Source of the DNA: Symbiodinium natans | Lineage: Eukaryota > Sar > Dinophyceae > Suessiales > Symbiodiniaceae | Length of the DNA stretch: 64,000 nucleotides | Assembly (NCBI GenBank): GCA_905221605.1 | Contig: CAJNDS010002702.1 | Coordinates: 172,501 to 236,500 of the forward strand | Reading direction: 5' to 3' | Part shown: positions 30,392 through 40,674 of the stretch, piece after piece | How positions within the stretch are numbered: position 1 is the first letter of the stretch | How the letters are laid out: each line of letters opens with the position of its first letter | The notes under the pieces: model-generated | Told to the model about the DNA's origin: nothing | Seen by the model: the letters and a program-made list of their open reading frames with translations, nothing else | Database searches by the model: none | Translations under genes and position numbers: made by a program

Positions 30392-31252
30392 ATGGCCATG
30401 GAGCTCGCGTACAAGCGCACTTTTATTGACGTGAAGGAGGAGTTCGAGGACATGGCGGGCAGTTCCAGCAAGGTCCGTGCGCAGAGCTCGCCGCCGGAAC
30501 GCGTGCGCCGCATCAGCTTCAGCCTTGAGTTTGCCAGCGAGGAGGAGGGAATGCGCAGCTACGTGGGCACGCTCTCCCAGAACTTTGCCAACCTAACGAA
30601 TCCTCGCCAGCAGGGCGAGACGCCCACCACAGCGAGCGGCTCCAGCCCCACCATGAGCTCAGACAGCTCAGATGCGGAGTTTGCAGAGTTTGCAGATGTC
30701 CCTGGCGGCGAGGGTCTGGAGCATGCGGAGCATGCATCCATCTTGGCAGAGTTCCCACTGCTGCCCAGCCAGGGCAGCCTTGGGCACCCGGAGGTGTGCC
30801 GGCGCCCGTGTATCTACTTCAACGCCGGGCACTGCGAGAACGGCCATGCATGTGCCTACTGCCACATGGAGCACACGGAGAAGATGCCAAAGTTGGACAA
30901 GAGGCAACGAGGCATCATCCAACGCCTCAGCCGGGCGCAGTTGCTCGAGCTGGTGCTTCACTTCTGCCGGAACAAAGCCAAGCAGGGAGGCTTCCGTGAA
31001 GAGGCCAGGGAGCTCCTGGGTATGATGTCGCAAGAGTCCGAAGGTGCACGGCCGGTGGCCCAGGTCGTAGCGGACCGCGACCTCCGCAACCTCCACAAGA
31101 CGCTTGCGCGGATGAACGTCTCCAACCTGATCGGCCTGGTGAGCTACCAGTCCGCCAACCGAGATGGGAACGCCATGCCCAGCCCCAGCGCCGACCTCCT
31201 GGCAGCATCCTTGGATCGGCTCCGCCTGCTTTTCCTACCGGCAAGCGCATGA
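30392..31252 (+). CDS. CCCH-type zinc-finger protein, intronless
   Basis: The open frame from ATG at 30392 (MAMELAYKRTF; a second ATG follows at 30398) gives 286 residues. Residues about 140-165 hold CRRPCIYFNAGHCENGHACA followed by YCHMEH, a C-x7-C-x5-C-x3-H zinc finger of the RNA-binding CCCH class. The basic stretch KLDKRQRG follows directly. The N-terminal part is Ser/acidic and probably disordered (SSDSSDAEFAEFA), and the C-terminal part is helical. Single-finger CCCH proteins of this shape are common in dinoflagellates and are expected to bind RNA. There is no telomere-motif tract or intron in 860 bp, in contrast with most neighbours, so it could be a retrogene. The upstream bases 30323-30331 (AGCCATTTT) resemble part of the dinoflagellate spliced leader, but the match is short. 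Confidence 0.8.
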   Translation: MAMELAYKRTFIDVKEEFEDMAGSSSKVRAQSSPPERVRRISFSLEFASEEEGMRSYVGTLSQNFANLTNPRQQGETPTTASGSSPTMSSDSSDAEFAEFADVPGGEGLEHAEHASILAEFPLLPSQGSLGHPEVCRRPCIYFNAGHCENGHACAYCHMEHTEKMPKLDKRQRGIIQRLSRAQLLELVLHFCRNKAKQGGFREEARELLGMMSQESEGARPVAQVVADRDLRNLHKTLARMNVSNLIGLVSYQSANRDGNAMPSPSADLLAASLDRLRLLFLPASA

Positions 31253-31259
31253 GTCGAGG

Positions 31260-31935
31260 CTGCCTGGAGCCGAGAGCCGAGGGGCAGTCTAAGACTGCCT
31301 TGCACTGCAATGCATGGGGCATTCGGTGTACACCTTGGTCCAGATTTCCAATGGCACATTGAGACATGCCTATGGGGCATTGGGAGGTAGCTAGAAGACT
31401 AGGAAGGCATTGGACTCTCAGTGGTCCGGCTGCAGACTAGCGCGCCTGCTTCCACACACGTACCCTTGATAGAGTTTGCAGGCATAGGTTCGACCCTCTA
31501 CTGAACATGGAAGCAGGTTCAGGGGTTCAAAATGTCTGCACTTTTTGGGTGTTCGTGGTCCCGTTGCTGCATGAACATCTTGCGCAGTGGGAACCATGTT
31601 TTCAGTTCTCAAGCACTTGAGACAGTAACATGCTCAAACCATCACGACCTGTGCGCGCAGAGAGTGCATTCATTGCCTGTATGTCCGACAGTCCAAACGA
31701 GTGTCCTCTCTTCTGGTACCCTTTGTAGCGATGGAAGTGATTCAGGGATTGGCATGTTGCATCCACACTGCCGCTGGATTATTCAGCGGACTTGTATACT
31801 CAATTCCTTTCGCGCCTCGTGGTCTGGCCACGCTGCGTGACAAAGTCCAACATCGCTTTTCCAATCATCCAAAACGCCCGGGGAAGCCGGCGTCTGTACC
31901 TCTTGATGGAAGTCATGACCTCAGAAGAAAGAGCG
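31260..31935. other. 3' flank of the CCCH gene; no gene recognised
   Basis: A duplicated word (GGGGCATT near 31316 and 31375; ATTGAGACATG) and weakly open frames only. No repeats of the telomere motif. Confidence 0.35.
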
Positions 31936-32081
31936 TACTTGGAGGTTCAGGGTACTTATTAGCCCGATAATAACTGTACCTATAACCCCATTATAACTAT
32001 ACTAGGGCACTTAAGGGGCTGATAAGTGGGTCATAAGTACAGTTCTTAATTGGTTAGTAAGTGCCATGAACCTCCAAGTAG
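31936..32081. mobile_element. Foldback element family B, copy 2 (no insert)
   Basis: ACTTGGAGGTTCAGGGTACTT pairs with AAGTGCCATGAACCTCCAAGT; GGGCACTTAAGGGGC lies in the core. At the position where copies 1 and 3 have a telomere tract this copy reads GATAATAACTGTACC without interruption, so it shows the empty site. Confidence 0.8.
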
Positions 32082-32680
32082 GGGAAGCTGCAAGTAGGCC
32101 TGGGCCGATGGCCCAACCGACAAAGGAGTACGTGCAGTGCTTTGTTTCATTTTCGGAATCAGGGCTTAGGAATGCTTAGGACTCAAAAGAGGATGAACCT
32201 GAGGGGCAAGTAGCAGATACTTCCTCGGCATTGCATGCACGGGGCCCCTTAGCCCTAAGCCCTTGCGCACATCAGTAGCCGCATGCCGAGCCCGGCACAA
32301 GATCGACAATGGAGAACTGGATTGTCTGATTCTGCCAATGCCCTGGCCCTAACCCCGGCCTTCGGAAAGAGTTCTGAGCAGGTCCTCACAAACGGCGCAG
32401 CCGTGGCACATCCTGCCATCAACGACAAGCGAAATGTCTGGGACTGAGAGGTAACCCTACGCGACACGATCAGGATCTTGTTTAGGATCTTGTTTTGCCT
32501 TATAAGTCGACTTCTTCTTGGTGGCAACATGAGGCTGGACCTGGGTTCTGCGGCGACGGTTTCCTTGGCGAGCCTGTGTTCTACTGCAGGCGTCCTGCAG
32601 GGTTTGGGAACCCCCATAAATGTCATCAAGCCTACATGACATGCTGCAAGAGCGCCCCTCCCTCCCCCTCCCCCCTGCAG

Positions 32681-35600
32681 TGATGGCATCGTGTCTGTTC
32701 TGGCTGTGAACCTCATTCGTCAACCCCGTCTTCCTGGCATCGACAACGTCAGCGAGATAGGCCGTGGAGGGGGGGCACTTGGGGCTGTGGTTGACTTGGA
32801 ATGAGTTTGAGGTTCTGAGATTCTATATGGGCCCTGATGCCGAATTGGGGGGGACCTTTTTGGCACTGTACCGCAAACTGTAGGAAGATACTGAAGATAC
32901 ATAGAAACAGGTCATGAAGGGACCTTGGACTGGAAATGGACACCGCGATGCAGGACAACCCTCCCCGGCCCTCCCCCTCACTCCCTTGTTTAGGGCTTAT
33001 AGGGTTTGGGGTCTTGGGTGGTTTTGTCCTTCTGGGCCTTATCCATGTGCCAGGCTCGACGTACAACTTCACCGAGGAGGATCGTTTCAAGCTCTGTGGG
33101 TCCGCACCAAGCACCTCGAAGACCCCTGGGGCCCCTAAACCTTGAGGAAGGTTGTTTTTTTGGGCGGGGGATGGGGGGAGTGGGGTTTTGGGCTTGTGGC
33201 TGAATCCCGAACCCATGGGGTTCAAGGTCTAGGGGTTGGCGTTTCGGGCTTACGTTAAGGCCAAAAAGCCGTAAAGGCCTTATATGCGGGGGCAAAAGCT
33301 TGTTTTTTTTCTTTCCTGAAAACCATGCAGGTGCTGCAACCCACCGCCGGACCTACCTGACATTGCGGCATTGCCACTTGGAATCATTGCTACTGCTTGA
33401 GCGGGGTTTCAGGGTTTAGGGTTTACGTTTGGGATGTCCCCTTTATGCTAACAGTCCCTAATAGGGATTATAGTACCCAGTATTAGAATCCCTTTCCAGG
33501 ACTGCCAGTATAAGGGGGAACATCCCAAGTTTCCAACATCATACTCTGGAATTCTGGGTTCGGCGTGACGTGGGAGTTGTTCTTTAATGCGGGCCCCTGT
33601 CGCGGGTCCTTTTTTGTAAGAGGTGCCCATCTAGAATGTACATAATCGCGGTGGTGGGAGACAGCCCCCTCCCCCCCCCCCCCCCCCCCCCCATGTTTAG
33701 CTGGCTCGCTGGGAGTTTTCACATGAGCATCTCGCCGCCCTCAACCGTACAAGCCATAAAGCCCCCAAGCCCTAAACCCTCAAAACCCCAAAGCCCTAAA
33801 ATGTCGAAACCCTAAACCCGAAGACTAAACCCTAAACCCCAAAAACCCGAAGCCCAGCTTTCCAGGGAGGGCCTCGACTCCATGATCGTCATCTACTGGG
33901 CGGTGGCCGTGGGAGGCCGTCCGTCAGAGATGCCGGTTGAGGGTGTTAGGATCGGTTCAGGGTTAACCCCAAACCCTAAACCCTAAACCCTAAACCCCAA
34001 ACCCCAAACCCTAAACCCTAAACCCTAAACTCTTCAAGGTTTAGGGCTTCTGGGATTTCAGTCGGGCTTCAGGGTTGTAGAGCGTAGGGCCTAGCAGACG
34101 GTTTTACGATGTTCAGAGGTCGGAGGTCCCCTACCCCCCCACCCCCCCATCCTTGCCCAAATGGGAGAGGAGTCGGCCTTCTTGTGGCAACCGCTTCTGG
34201 ATGCTGGATCTACAAGAAGAGGTCGGGAAGGGTTCACAGCTAAATCACAGCCCTAAGGCCCTAAACCCTCCCCCCCCCCTCACCCCCACCCCACCCCCCC
34301 ATAAAGAACGACACCTACGTCACCCCCACACCCATCATCCCAACCCCCCCCCCCCCTCCCCCCAACAACAACCAAAAGCGCTGGGATTTCAAGCGCCCTT
34401 CAGCCTGAAAAGGCTCAACAGCCTCAAGCCTTTAGAGACATCAAACCCTAATCAATCCCCAGACCCTAAACCCTAAAGCCCAAACCTTAAACCCCCAAAC
34501 CTGAAACCCCAAACCTTACACCTCAAACCCTAAACCTAAACCCCCAACCCTAAACCCTAAGCCCTAAAACCCTAACCCTAAACCCCCTGAAGAAATGGGT
34601 ACTTTCCAAAAAGAGGGGCACCTATTCGAAACCCCAAATAGAAGAGCATCCCCTTCAAGGGGGCCCCCAAAAAGGGTACCCCCATTTTCGGAAAGCCCCA
34701 AATTCGAGTCTCCACAGGCCCCCGAAGGTGAGCAAGGTGACTCCCGAGGATGCCAAGGCCCTGCAGGGTGGTTAGGGGGGGGGGGTTTAGGGTTTAGGGT
34801 TTAAAGGTTTAGGGTTTAAAGGTGCAGGGTTTAGGGTTTAGGGGTTGGGGTTTAAAGGTGCCAGGTTTCGGGTTTAGGGTTTGGGGTTGTAGGGTTTAGG
34901 GTTTGGGGTTCAGGGTTTAAGGGCATTCAGGCGCTCCGAGTCAAGCGTTTTGAAGAATCGGGGGTTTAGTGTTGGGGGTTGAATGTTTAGGCATCGGTTC
35001 TCTACGCTGGGATCCTTTTTGGGGGTACCTGAGAACATGCCAGAGGCCGTATTGTCACATAATTATAATCCTACCATAATTGGAAGGTCAACCTTTTTTG
35101 GCCCAGGGTACTCAGCAACTAGGAGGTCTCCTTGATGGATTGAATTCGGTGTGTTTTGAGGGTGTTCGGGTTTTGGGTCATTGGGATCGTAGGGGGGCCC
35201 CTAAAGGGGCGCCTGCGATTTCTTGGAAGGGTTAAGGGTGCCCGCAACCTTAAACCTCAACCTTAAACCCTCAACTCTTAACCCTAAGCCCTAAACTTTT
35301 TCCCTAAACCCTAATCTTTAAACCCTAAACTCTAAACCCTAAACCTTTACTTAAACCCCAAACTCTCAACCCTAAACCCTAAACCCTAAACCCTAAACTC
35401 TCAACCCTAAACCCTAAACCCCCCAACCCCCCCCTTCATCCGAGAGGACCTGGGAGTCGACGGCAACCTCGCGATCCAGGCTCCCAGAAGCATCCGAAAG
35501 ACCCAAGGTTTAGGGTTTAGGGTTTAGGGTTTAGGGTTTAGGGTTTAGGGTTTAGGGTTTAGGGTTTAGGGTTTAGGGTAGCTCGAAAGCCCCAAGAGCC

Positions 35601-36234
35601 CCAAACCCTAAAAACAAAAAGGCTTGCTTCCGAACTAAACCCTAAACCCTAAACCCTAAACCCTAAACCCTAAACCCTAAACCCTAAACCCTAAACCCTA
35701 AACCCTAAACCTTAAACTCTAAACAACCAAACTCCTTAACACCCTCAAAGCTTCGACCCCCCGGACTTGCTCGACTCAAGCCAGGACATGTCCCAGCTTT
35801 CCAGCAAGGACCAGCTTTATTTGGAGGGTTTAGGGTTTAGGGTTTAGGGTTTAGGGTTTAGGGTTTAGGGTTTAGGGTTTAGGGTTTAGGAACCCAAACC
35901 ATGTGCCCTTCTGGTTTGGGAGCTATAATATGGGCGGTTGTCAAAATTATGGCCCTCTTTATGGAATCTTTATACGGCACCCAATATTTGCGGTACCCCC
36001 AAAAGGGATCATCATTTTGGCAGCCACCCATATAGTGCAACAGAGACCCACTGAATTGAACCCTAAACCCTAAACCCTAAGCCCTAAACCCTAAACCCTG
36101 AACCCTGAACCCTGAACCCTGAACCCTGAAACCCTAAGCATGTTAGCTCACGCCCTGAGCGCGAGTCGCCGCGGGCGCACGTGAATCTGCAGGAGCTTGC
36201 CCTGAGGGATGCCGGGATGCCATCTGTGATGCTT
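32681..36234 (+). CDS. Tiny exons of one or more unknown genes
   Basis: Seven segments look like exons. 32681-32760 reads GIVSVLAVNLIRQPRLPGID and ends AG|GC. 33054-33116 reads TYNFTEEDRFKLCGS. About 33850-33935 reads SMIVIYWAVAVGGRPSEMPV. About 34712-34770 reads PPKVSKVTPEDAKALQ. About 35433-35507 reads FIREDLGVDGNLAIQAPRSI and ends AAG|GTTTAG. About 35773-35826 reads DSSQDMSQLSSKDQLYLE. 36193-36234 reads ELALRDAGMPSVML, with CTGCAG before and GTACTC after. All are on the + strand with coding-like composition, but no domain is recognisable from such short pieces. It is not certain that they belong to one gene. Most introns between them start with (TTTAGGG)n and end with (CCCTAAA)n. Confidence 0.45.
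33428..33528. mobile_element. Foldback element family A, copy 3
   Basis: TTTGGGATGTCCCCTTTATG on the left pairs with AGTATAAGGGGGAACATCCC on the right; CTAATAGGGATTATAGTAC pairs with the inner right arm. No ORF. Confidence 0.85.
34598..34695. mobile_element. Foldback element family D, copy 3
   Basis: ACTTTCCAAAAAGAGGGGCAC on the left is answered by GGGTACCCCCATTTTCGGAAA on the right; GGGGGCCCCCAAAAAGGG is in the core. Confidence 0.6.
34785..34920. repeat. TTTAGGG tract with TTTAAAGG variants
   Basis: The tract sits at the 5' side of an intron; the matching CCCTAAA tract at 35240-35425 closes the same intron before the exon at 35433. Confidence 0.85.
35240..35425. repeat. CCCTAAA tract, degenerate
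   Basis: CCCTAAA mixed with CCTTAAA and CTCAACC variants at the 3' side of the intron that opens with the tract at 34785. Confidence 0.85.
35508..35578. repeat. (TTTAGGG)10 starting at a splice donor
   Basis: The exon ends CCCAAG and the intron begins GTTTAGGG, so the repeat itself supplies the GT donor. Confidence 0.85.
35635..35715. repeat. (CCCTAAA)n, inverted partner of the tract at 35508
   Basis: About eleven units in the same intron, facing the TTTAGGG tract 57 bp away. The two could pair as a stem of about 70 bp in DNA or in the transcript. Confidence 0.9.
35827..35890. repeat. (TTTAGGG)9 starting at a splice donor
   Basis: The exon ends TTGGAG and is followed by GGTTTAGGG. The intron contains a family C hairpin (35930-36030) and closes with a CCCTAAA tract at 36058-36135. 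Confidence 0.85.
35930..36030. mobile_element. Foldback element family C, copy 2
   Basis: GGGCGGTTGTCAAAATTATG on the left pairs with CATCATTTTGGCAGCCACCC on the right. It lies between inverted telomere-motif tracts within one intron. Confidence 0.8.
36058..36137. repeat. (CCCTAAA)n / (CCCTGAA)n tract
   Basis: The left half is CCCTAAA, and the right half is five CCCTGAA units. It closes the intron before the exon at 36193. Confidence 0.9.
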
Positions 36235-36263
36235 GGTACTCAGCTACGAAGGGTTCGGGAGCC

Positions 36264-36363
36264 TTTAGGGTTTAGGGTTTAGGGTTTAGGGTTTGGGGTT
36301 CAGGGTTTAGGGTTTGGGGTTTAGGGTTTAGGGTTTGGGGTTTAGGGTTGAGGGTTTAGGGTT
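36264..36363. repeat. TTTAGGG / TTTGGGG tract
   Basis: It starts 30 bp after the exon ending at 36234. A CCCTAAA/CCCTGAA tract at 36480-36587 lies further downstream. Confidence 0.9.
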
Positions 36364-37168
36364 TGCCGCCCTTTACGAAAGGCTTAGACTCTTAGACGAG
36401 CCTTGCCGCAAGGCCTGACGACCTGGCGTTGGCGCTCAAGGCAGCGGGGAAGCCAGCAGGTAGCAGTAGCCTTTTGACACTAAACCCTAAACCCTAAACC
36501 CTAAACCCTAAACCCTAAACCCTGAACCCTGAACCCTGAACCCTAAACCCTAAACCCCAAACCCTAAACCCTAAACCCTAAACCCATTCCCAGCACCTCA
36601 GCAGCGCGATGTCAAGACAGAGAGCGGGAACACGCGGCGTGGCGGAGTCGTCCTAAAGGCGATATCGATGTCCCCTGCCTCTAGGCTCTTCTTCCAGTTT
36701 TTTGTTTTTGTCAGTCGCCTCAGTTCTGGGAATCTGGCCCTCTGCATGGACAGTCGAAGTTTGACGCCCAAAACGAAGCTCCTCTGCCAGACTCTTCGCC
36801 TGCAAGACCTCCAGACAACCAAACCCTGGGTTTCTTTTGTAAATGGATTATCTATGTTCTCATTTTTGCCATTGCTATACATTGCAGACTTTATCATTCC
36901 TAAGTCTGTCAAATAGGCGGAATTTGGTCAAGCCTCAACCCTCGTGACCTGGCAGGCCCTAAACTCACAGCTTTCTACAGGGGAGTTCTGTCAATAGCAT
37001 AGGGATGGTCTTGAAGGATCCACCCCTCCACCTCCCTTCAAGCACCCTGTTGAAGCAGCTCGCAGGATCTTCCGCGGCAGGACAGTTTCCAGCCGTCCCT
37101 GGCTTGGCACGTCTGGCAGCGCCTGCACTTGTGTACCGCTTGGATGCGGGGATTCTTTGAGGTGTCGG

Positions 37169-37270
37169 TTGGGATGTTCCACCCTTATACTAATAGTCCT
37201 TCTTACGGATTCTAGTACCCCTTAGTATCATCTCTAGCAAGGACTGTTAGTATAAGGGGGAACATCCCAA
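37169..37270. mobile_element. Foldback element family A, copy 4
   Basis: TTGGGATGTTCCACCCTTATAC on the left pairs with GTATAAGGGGGAACATCCCA on the right; TAATAGTCCTTCTTACGGATT pairs with the inner right arm. Confidence 0.85.
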
Positions 37271-37376
37271 GGCATCGGGGTCAGTAATCACCATCCGAAG
37301 CTAAGGAGCCAGGTGAGTGTGGACATGGATGGCAGGCTCGTGGAGCCACGTGGAACTTTTCGTCCTCGCGGTAACA

Positions 37377-37470
37377 GTCAACTACCCAGAGAGCCCAATA
37401 CCCTTTTAGGGTCCTGAATATGATTTAAGGTATATTCCTTAGTTAAGGGGTATTGGGCTCTTTGGGTACC
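37377..37470. mobile_element. Foldback element family E, copy 2
   Basis: CTACCCAGAGAGCCCAATAC on the left pairs with TATTGGGCTCTTTGGGTAC on the right. It lies only 107 bp after a family A element. Confidence 0.7.
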
Positions 37471-37675
37471 ACCTAATACTATCTATTCCAGGCGGTCATC
37501 AGCCGCCTACACTGCTCGCACGCAAGCTTCCCAGCCGGACTCCTTTAGCCAGATTCCAAGGACACCGGTTGCACCTGGGCACGATCCCCTCCTGAACCCT
37601 TAACCCCCAAGCCCTAATTACGGATCTTAAAACCCAACACCCCAACAAGCCTAGAACCCTGAATCCTGATTGAAG

Positions 37676-37862
37676 CCCTAAACCCTTAAACCCCTAAACC
37701 CCAAACCCCAAACCCTTAAACCCTTAAACCCTTAAACCCTTAAACCCTTAAACCCTTAAACCCTTAAACCCTTACACCCTTACACCCTTAAACCCTTAAA
37801 CCCTTAAACCCTTAAACCCTTAAACCCTTAAACCCTTAAACCCTTAAACCCTTAAACCTCTA
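37676..37862. repeat. (CCCTTAAA)n 8-bp variant array
   Basis: About 20 units with one extra T (CCCTTAAA), nearly uniform. It is a clean case of tract-specific homogenisation. Confidence 0.95.
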
Positions 37863-38872
37863 AACCCCCCCCAAATCCCCAAAAACCCCGAAACCCTAAA
37901 CCCTAAACCCTAAACCCACGGTCCGTGCAGGAACCCGAGGCTCCTGAAGCCTGCGCATGGTACTCAGATTCGGAAGGCGTGCCTTAAGTAAGGCTACACT
38001 TGGGGTGTAGGGTTGAGGGTTAGGGTTTAGGGCTGAGGGTTTAGGGTTAAGGGTTTAGGGTTTAGGGTTGAGGGTTGAGTGATCTACACTGCGCCAAAAT
38101 TTCCACAATCACCATGAGAGGAACCTTTTCCGCATCATGGCCCAAGACACCATAATGCGCATTGTAGGAACCCCCAACCCCTCAGAAGGGTACAAGTTCT
38201 AAGTTGGCTTGTAATTACGCAGGTTAACTATTCTTAGAGGTACCTCGAACCCTACTTAAGGTCCCACGCCTATGTTCGGAATGTTCGGAACCCTTAAACC
38301 CTAAAACCCTAAACCCTACAACCCTCCCCCCCCGGTCTCGAAAACACCCTCGACGTTTTGTGCTTTCTCTGCCTCTGAGGCGTGAAGGAACCTCCAAGGA
38401 TTGGCAGTACTGGTGAAGTGAAGGGCTCACCCATAGGCCCTCTGGGTTTAGGGTTTAGGGTTAAACCCGAAACCCTAAACCACCCCAAGTAGCTTTCTAC
38501 TGGTGCGAATGATGGTAGTTGGGCCTCCGGAGCAGCTTAATTCAAGCAGCCGTGAGGTGACGGGAGGCAGCAGCTTTGTCTCACAGGAGTGCAGAGCCAT
38601 AGCTCATTGAATGACATGGTTCTGCGCATTGAGACATCTCTGTTTAAGCCAAGGGGTTAGACGCCTTTGGCCTGGAGGGCTCAGAGTCAATGAGTCGCGC
38701 ATTTTCAGCCAGCTCTTGTTCCCAGAATTGGGAACAGGCTTGTGAGAATTCGGCATCAAGGATGCCTTGACATGCTTCGGACCCATCTTGACCCGCAAGC
38801 CCGCGCACCATAAAGCACGCACCATGTTGTGCCAGAACCCGCCAGAGTTCGGGAGCCTAAACCCTAAAGCCT

Positions 38873-38966
38873 AAACCCTAAACCCTAAACCCTAAACCCT
38901 AAACCCTAAACCCTAAACCCTAAACCCTAAACCCTAACCCTAAACCCTAAACCCTAAACCCTAAAC
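38873..38966. repeat. (CCCTAAA)n tract before an exon
   Basis: About 13 units ending right at a frame that reads MHVEQPVGPRGWDAVIKAWT (38968-39060). That frame is probably an exon, with its first ATG formed at the repeat edge. Confidence 0.9.
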
Positions 38967-38967
38967 C

Positions 38968-39060
38968 ATGCACGTGGAGCAGCCCGTCGGGCCGAGAGGC
39001 TGGGACGCAGTCATCAAAGCCTGGACGAGCCAGTGGCATGGGTTGAGAAAAGCGAGTGTG
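38968..39060 (+). CDS. Exon candidate, unknown protein
   Basis: The frame reads MHVEQPVGPRGWDAVIKAWT and then SQWHGLRKASVRP. The composition is coding-like. It directly follows a CCCTAAA tract, as other exons do. The acceptor is not clear, because CCCTAAACC has no AG; the ATG may instead be a true start. Confidence 0.35.
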
Positions 39061-39537
39061 CGCCCCTATCAATTTTATCAGCTCGGTAGGACCTTGGGAT
39101 ATTTTATGTTTTCCCTTATTGTGTTGAAGAGGGTCATATTCAGGAATATGTTTCAGAGGGTTTTCAGGCCCATCCTAGTAAGACATCATCCTAAACCCCA
39201 AATCACTGATTCGACGATGTAGTGGCTGGTCGCTGATGCGCAAACGGCTTCGCGGTTTTTTGTGTGTCAATGGTAGGGCAACCAGGAGCCGCCGGCAGCA
39301 TGAAGCAGAGGCTTTTCTTAGGACATCACTTACGGTAGTAGGCATTCTCAAAGATTCCACAGCGCAAGCTCGGCGATCCTTGCCCTAAACCCTAAACCCT
39401 AAAACCCAAAACCCTAGAACCCCCCCCCCCCTCCCCCTCCGCGCCACTTTAGAAGGGAAGCACCTGGCGATGTGAGCGGCATCCTTGCCCGCACAAGGCG
39501 CGTCCGAAGTCCGAAGTCACATGGGTGTTTGTCCAAG

Positions 39538-39625
39538 TTATGATCCCTTTTGGGGTACCCTAAATAATCCCTTTTGGGGTACCCTAAATAATCCCTTTTT
39601 GGGGTACCCTAAATATGAGGTGCCG
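39538..39625. repeat. Three tandem copies of a family C core
   Basis: CCCTTTTGGGGTACCCTAAA is repeated three times with a period of 29-30 bp, and the last copy ends TATGAGGTGCCGG like the family C core. It shows tandem slippage from a foldback element. Confidence 0.8.
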
Positions 39626-40291
39626 GCAGGGCTAAAGACCTGTTTCAGATTCGGCCGGTATCTAAAGTACAGACTCGGATATTAATAACAATAATAGCAA
39701 TACTATTAACAAAAGCAATAACAATAATAACAATATAACAATAATCAAAGCAAGAATAATAATAATCATAATAATAATAGCAACAATAATAAGAAGAATA
39801 ATGACAACAACAATAATAGGCATTTGTGAAGTCCTTGTTAGAATGTCTGCGGCAGGGGGCCATGTCCAACGATGACGACATCGGCCAGGTGGCGCACCAA
39901 AAACTTCCCTAGACCCCAAACCCTAAACCCTAAACCCTAAACCCTAAACCCTATACCCATCCAATCAGTCCGCTTCTGCCATGTGTCCTGAAGCGACGGC
40001 AGGTGCTGCGCGCTGAAGATACCGGTGTCAAGCCGAAGTCTTCCTTGAAGCGCCGCAGCAGCCATCGACGGAGCCGGCGTATCAGCCAGGCAGGATCCTT
40101 TGTAGCCCAGTGGTGCCCTTTAGCCCTTTTTTTTTTTTTGGTTATTGGTTCTTAGGGTTTAGGGCTTAGGGTTTAGGGTTTAGGGTTTAGGGTTTAACCA
40201 ACCCAAAAAAGGGTGCCGGGCTACGAAGCCTCCCGACATCGGCGAGTCCCCGAACTGAAACCCCGAACATTTAAAACACCCCGAAAGCCCT

Positions 40292-40402
40292 TATGGGGTT
40301 TCCGAACTTCGGGGTACTGTACCTTTTTGGGGGTCCTCATTATAAGGGGATCATACCTATTTGGGGGTTTATATTCGGGGTCCCCCATTTTCGTAAACCC
40401 CC
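40292..40402. mobile_element. Foldback element family D, copy 4
   Basis: ATGGGGTTTCCGAACTTCGG on the left is answered by CCCATTTTCGTAAACCCCCT on the right. It lies directly upstream of the acceptor at 40418, so it forms the end of an intron. Confidence 0.65.
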
Positions 40403-40418
40403 TCATCACTTTGAGCAG

Positions 40419-40550
40419 ACTGGCATCGATGCGGCCGCGGCTGCGGCTGTGGGGGAGAAGGCGCAGGACGACAATGTCGGCAAGGCCTTGTCCAAGATCA
40501 CGGGCCAGGCGCTGCCTGCCTCTGGCCTTCTGTTTCAAGTGGAGATCTAG
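40419..40550 (+). CDS. Terminal exon of an Ala-rich protein
   Basis: TTTGAGCAG precedes 43 codons ending in TAG. The peptide starts TGIDAAAAAAVGEKAQDD, then NVGKALSKITGQALPASG and FQVEI. It is a helical Ala/Lys-rich tail. The family is unrecognised. Confidence 0.5.
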   Translation, partial: TGIDAAAAAAVGEKAQDDNVGKALSKITGQALPASGLLFQVEI

Positions 40551-40674
40551 CTGCGGGGGGGGGGTGGTGGGGTTGAGCTAAATCATGGGCCTCTTACCCT
40601 GCGGAATCATCGAATAATGCTTATGCCAAGCACAGAAGACGGTTTAGGTCAACACTTTGCCAACGTTCGAGCAG

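Noticed and set aside
31532-31840. Frame of 102 codons downstream of the CCCH gene
   Set aside because: No family pattern, no splice support and unbiased composition.
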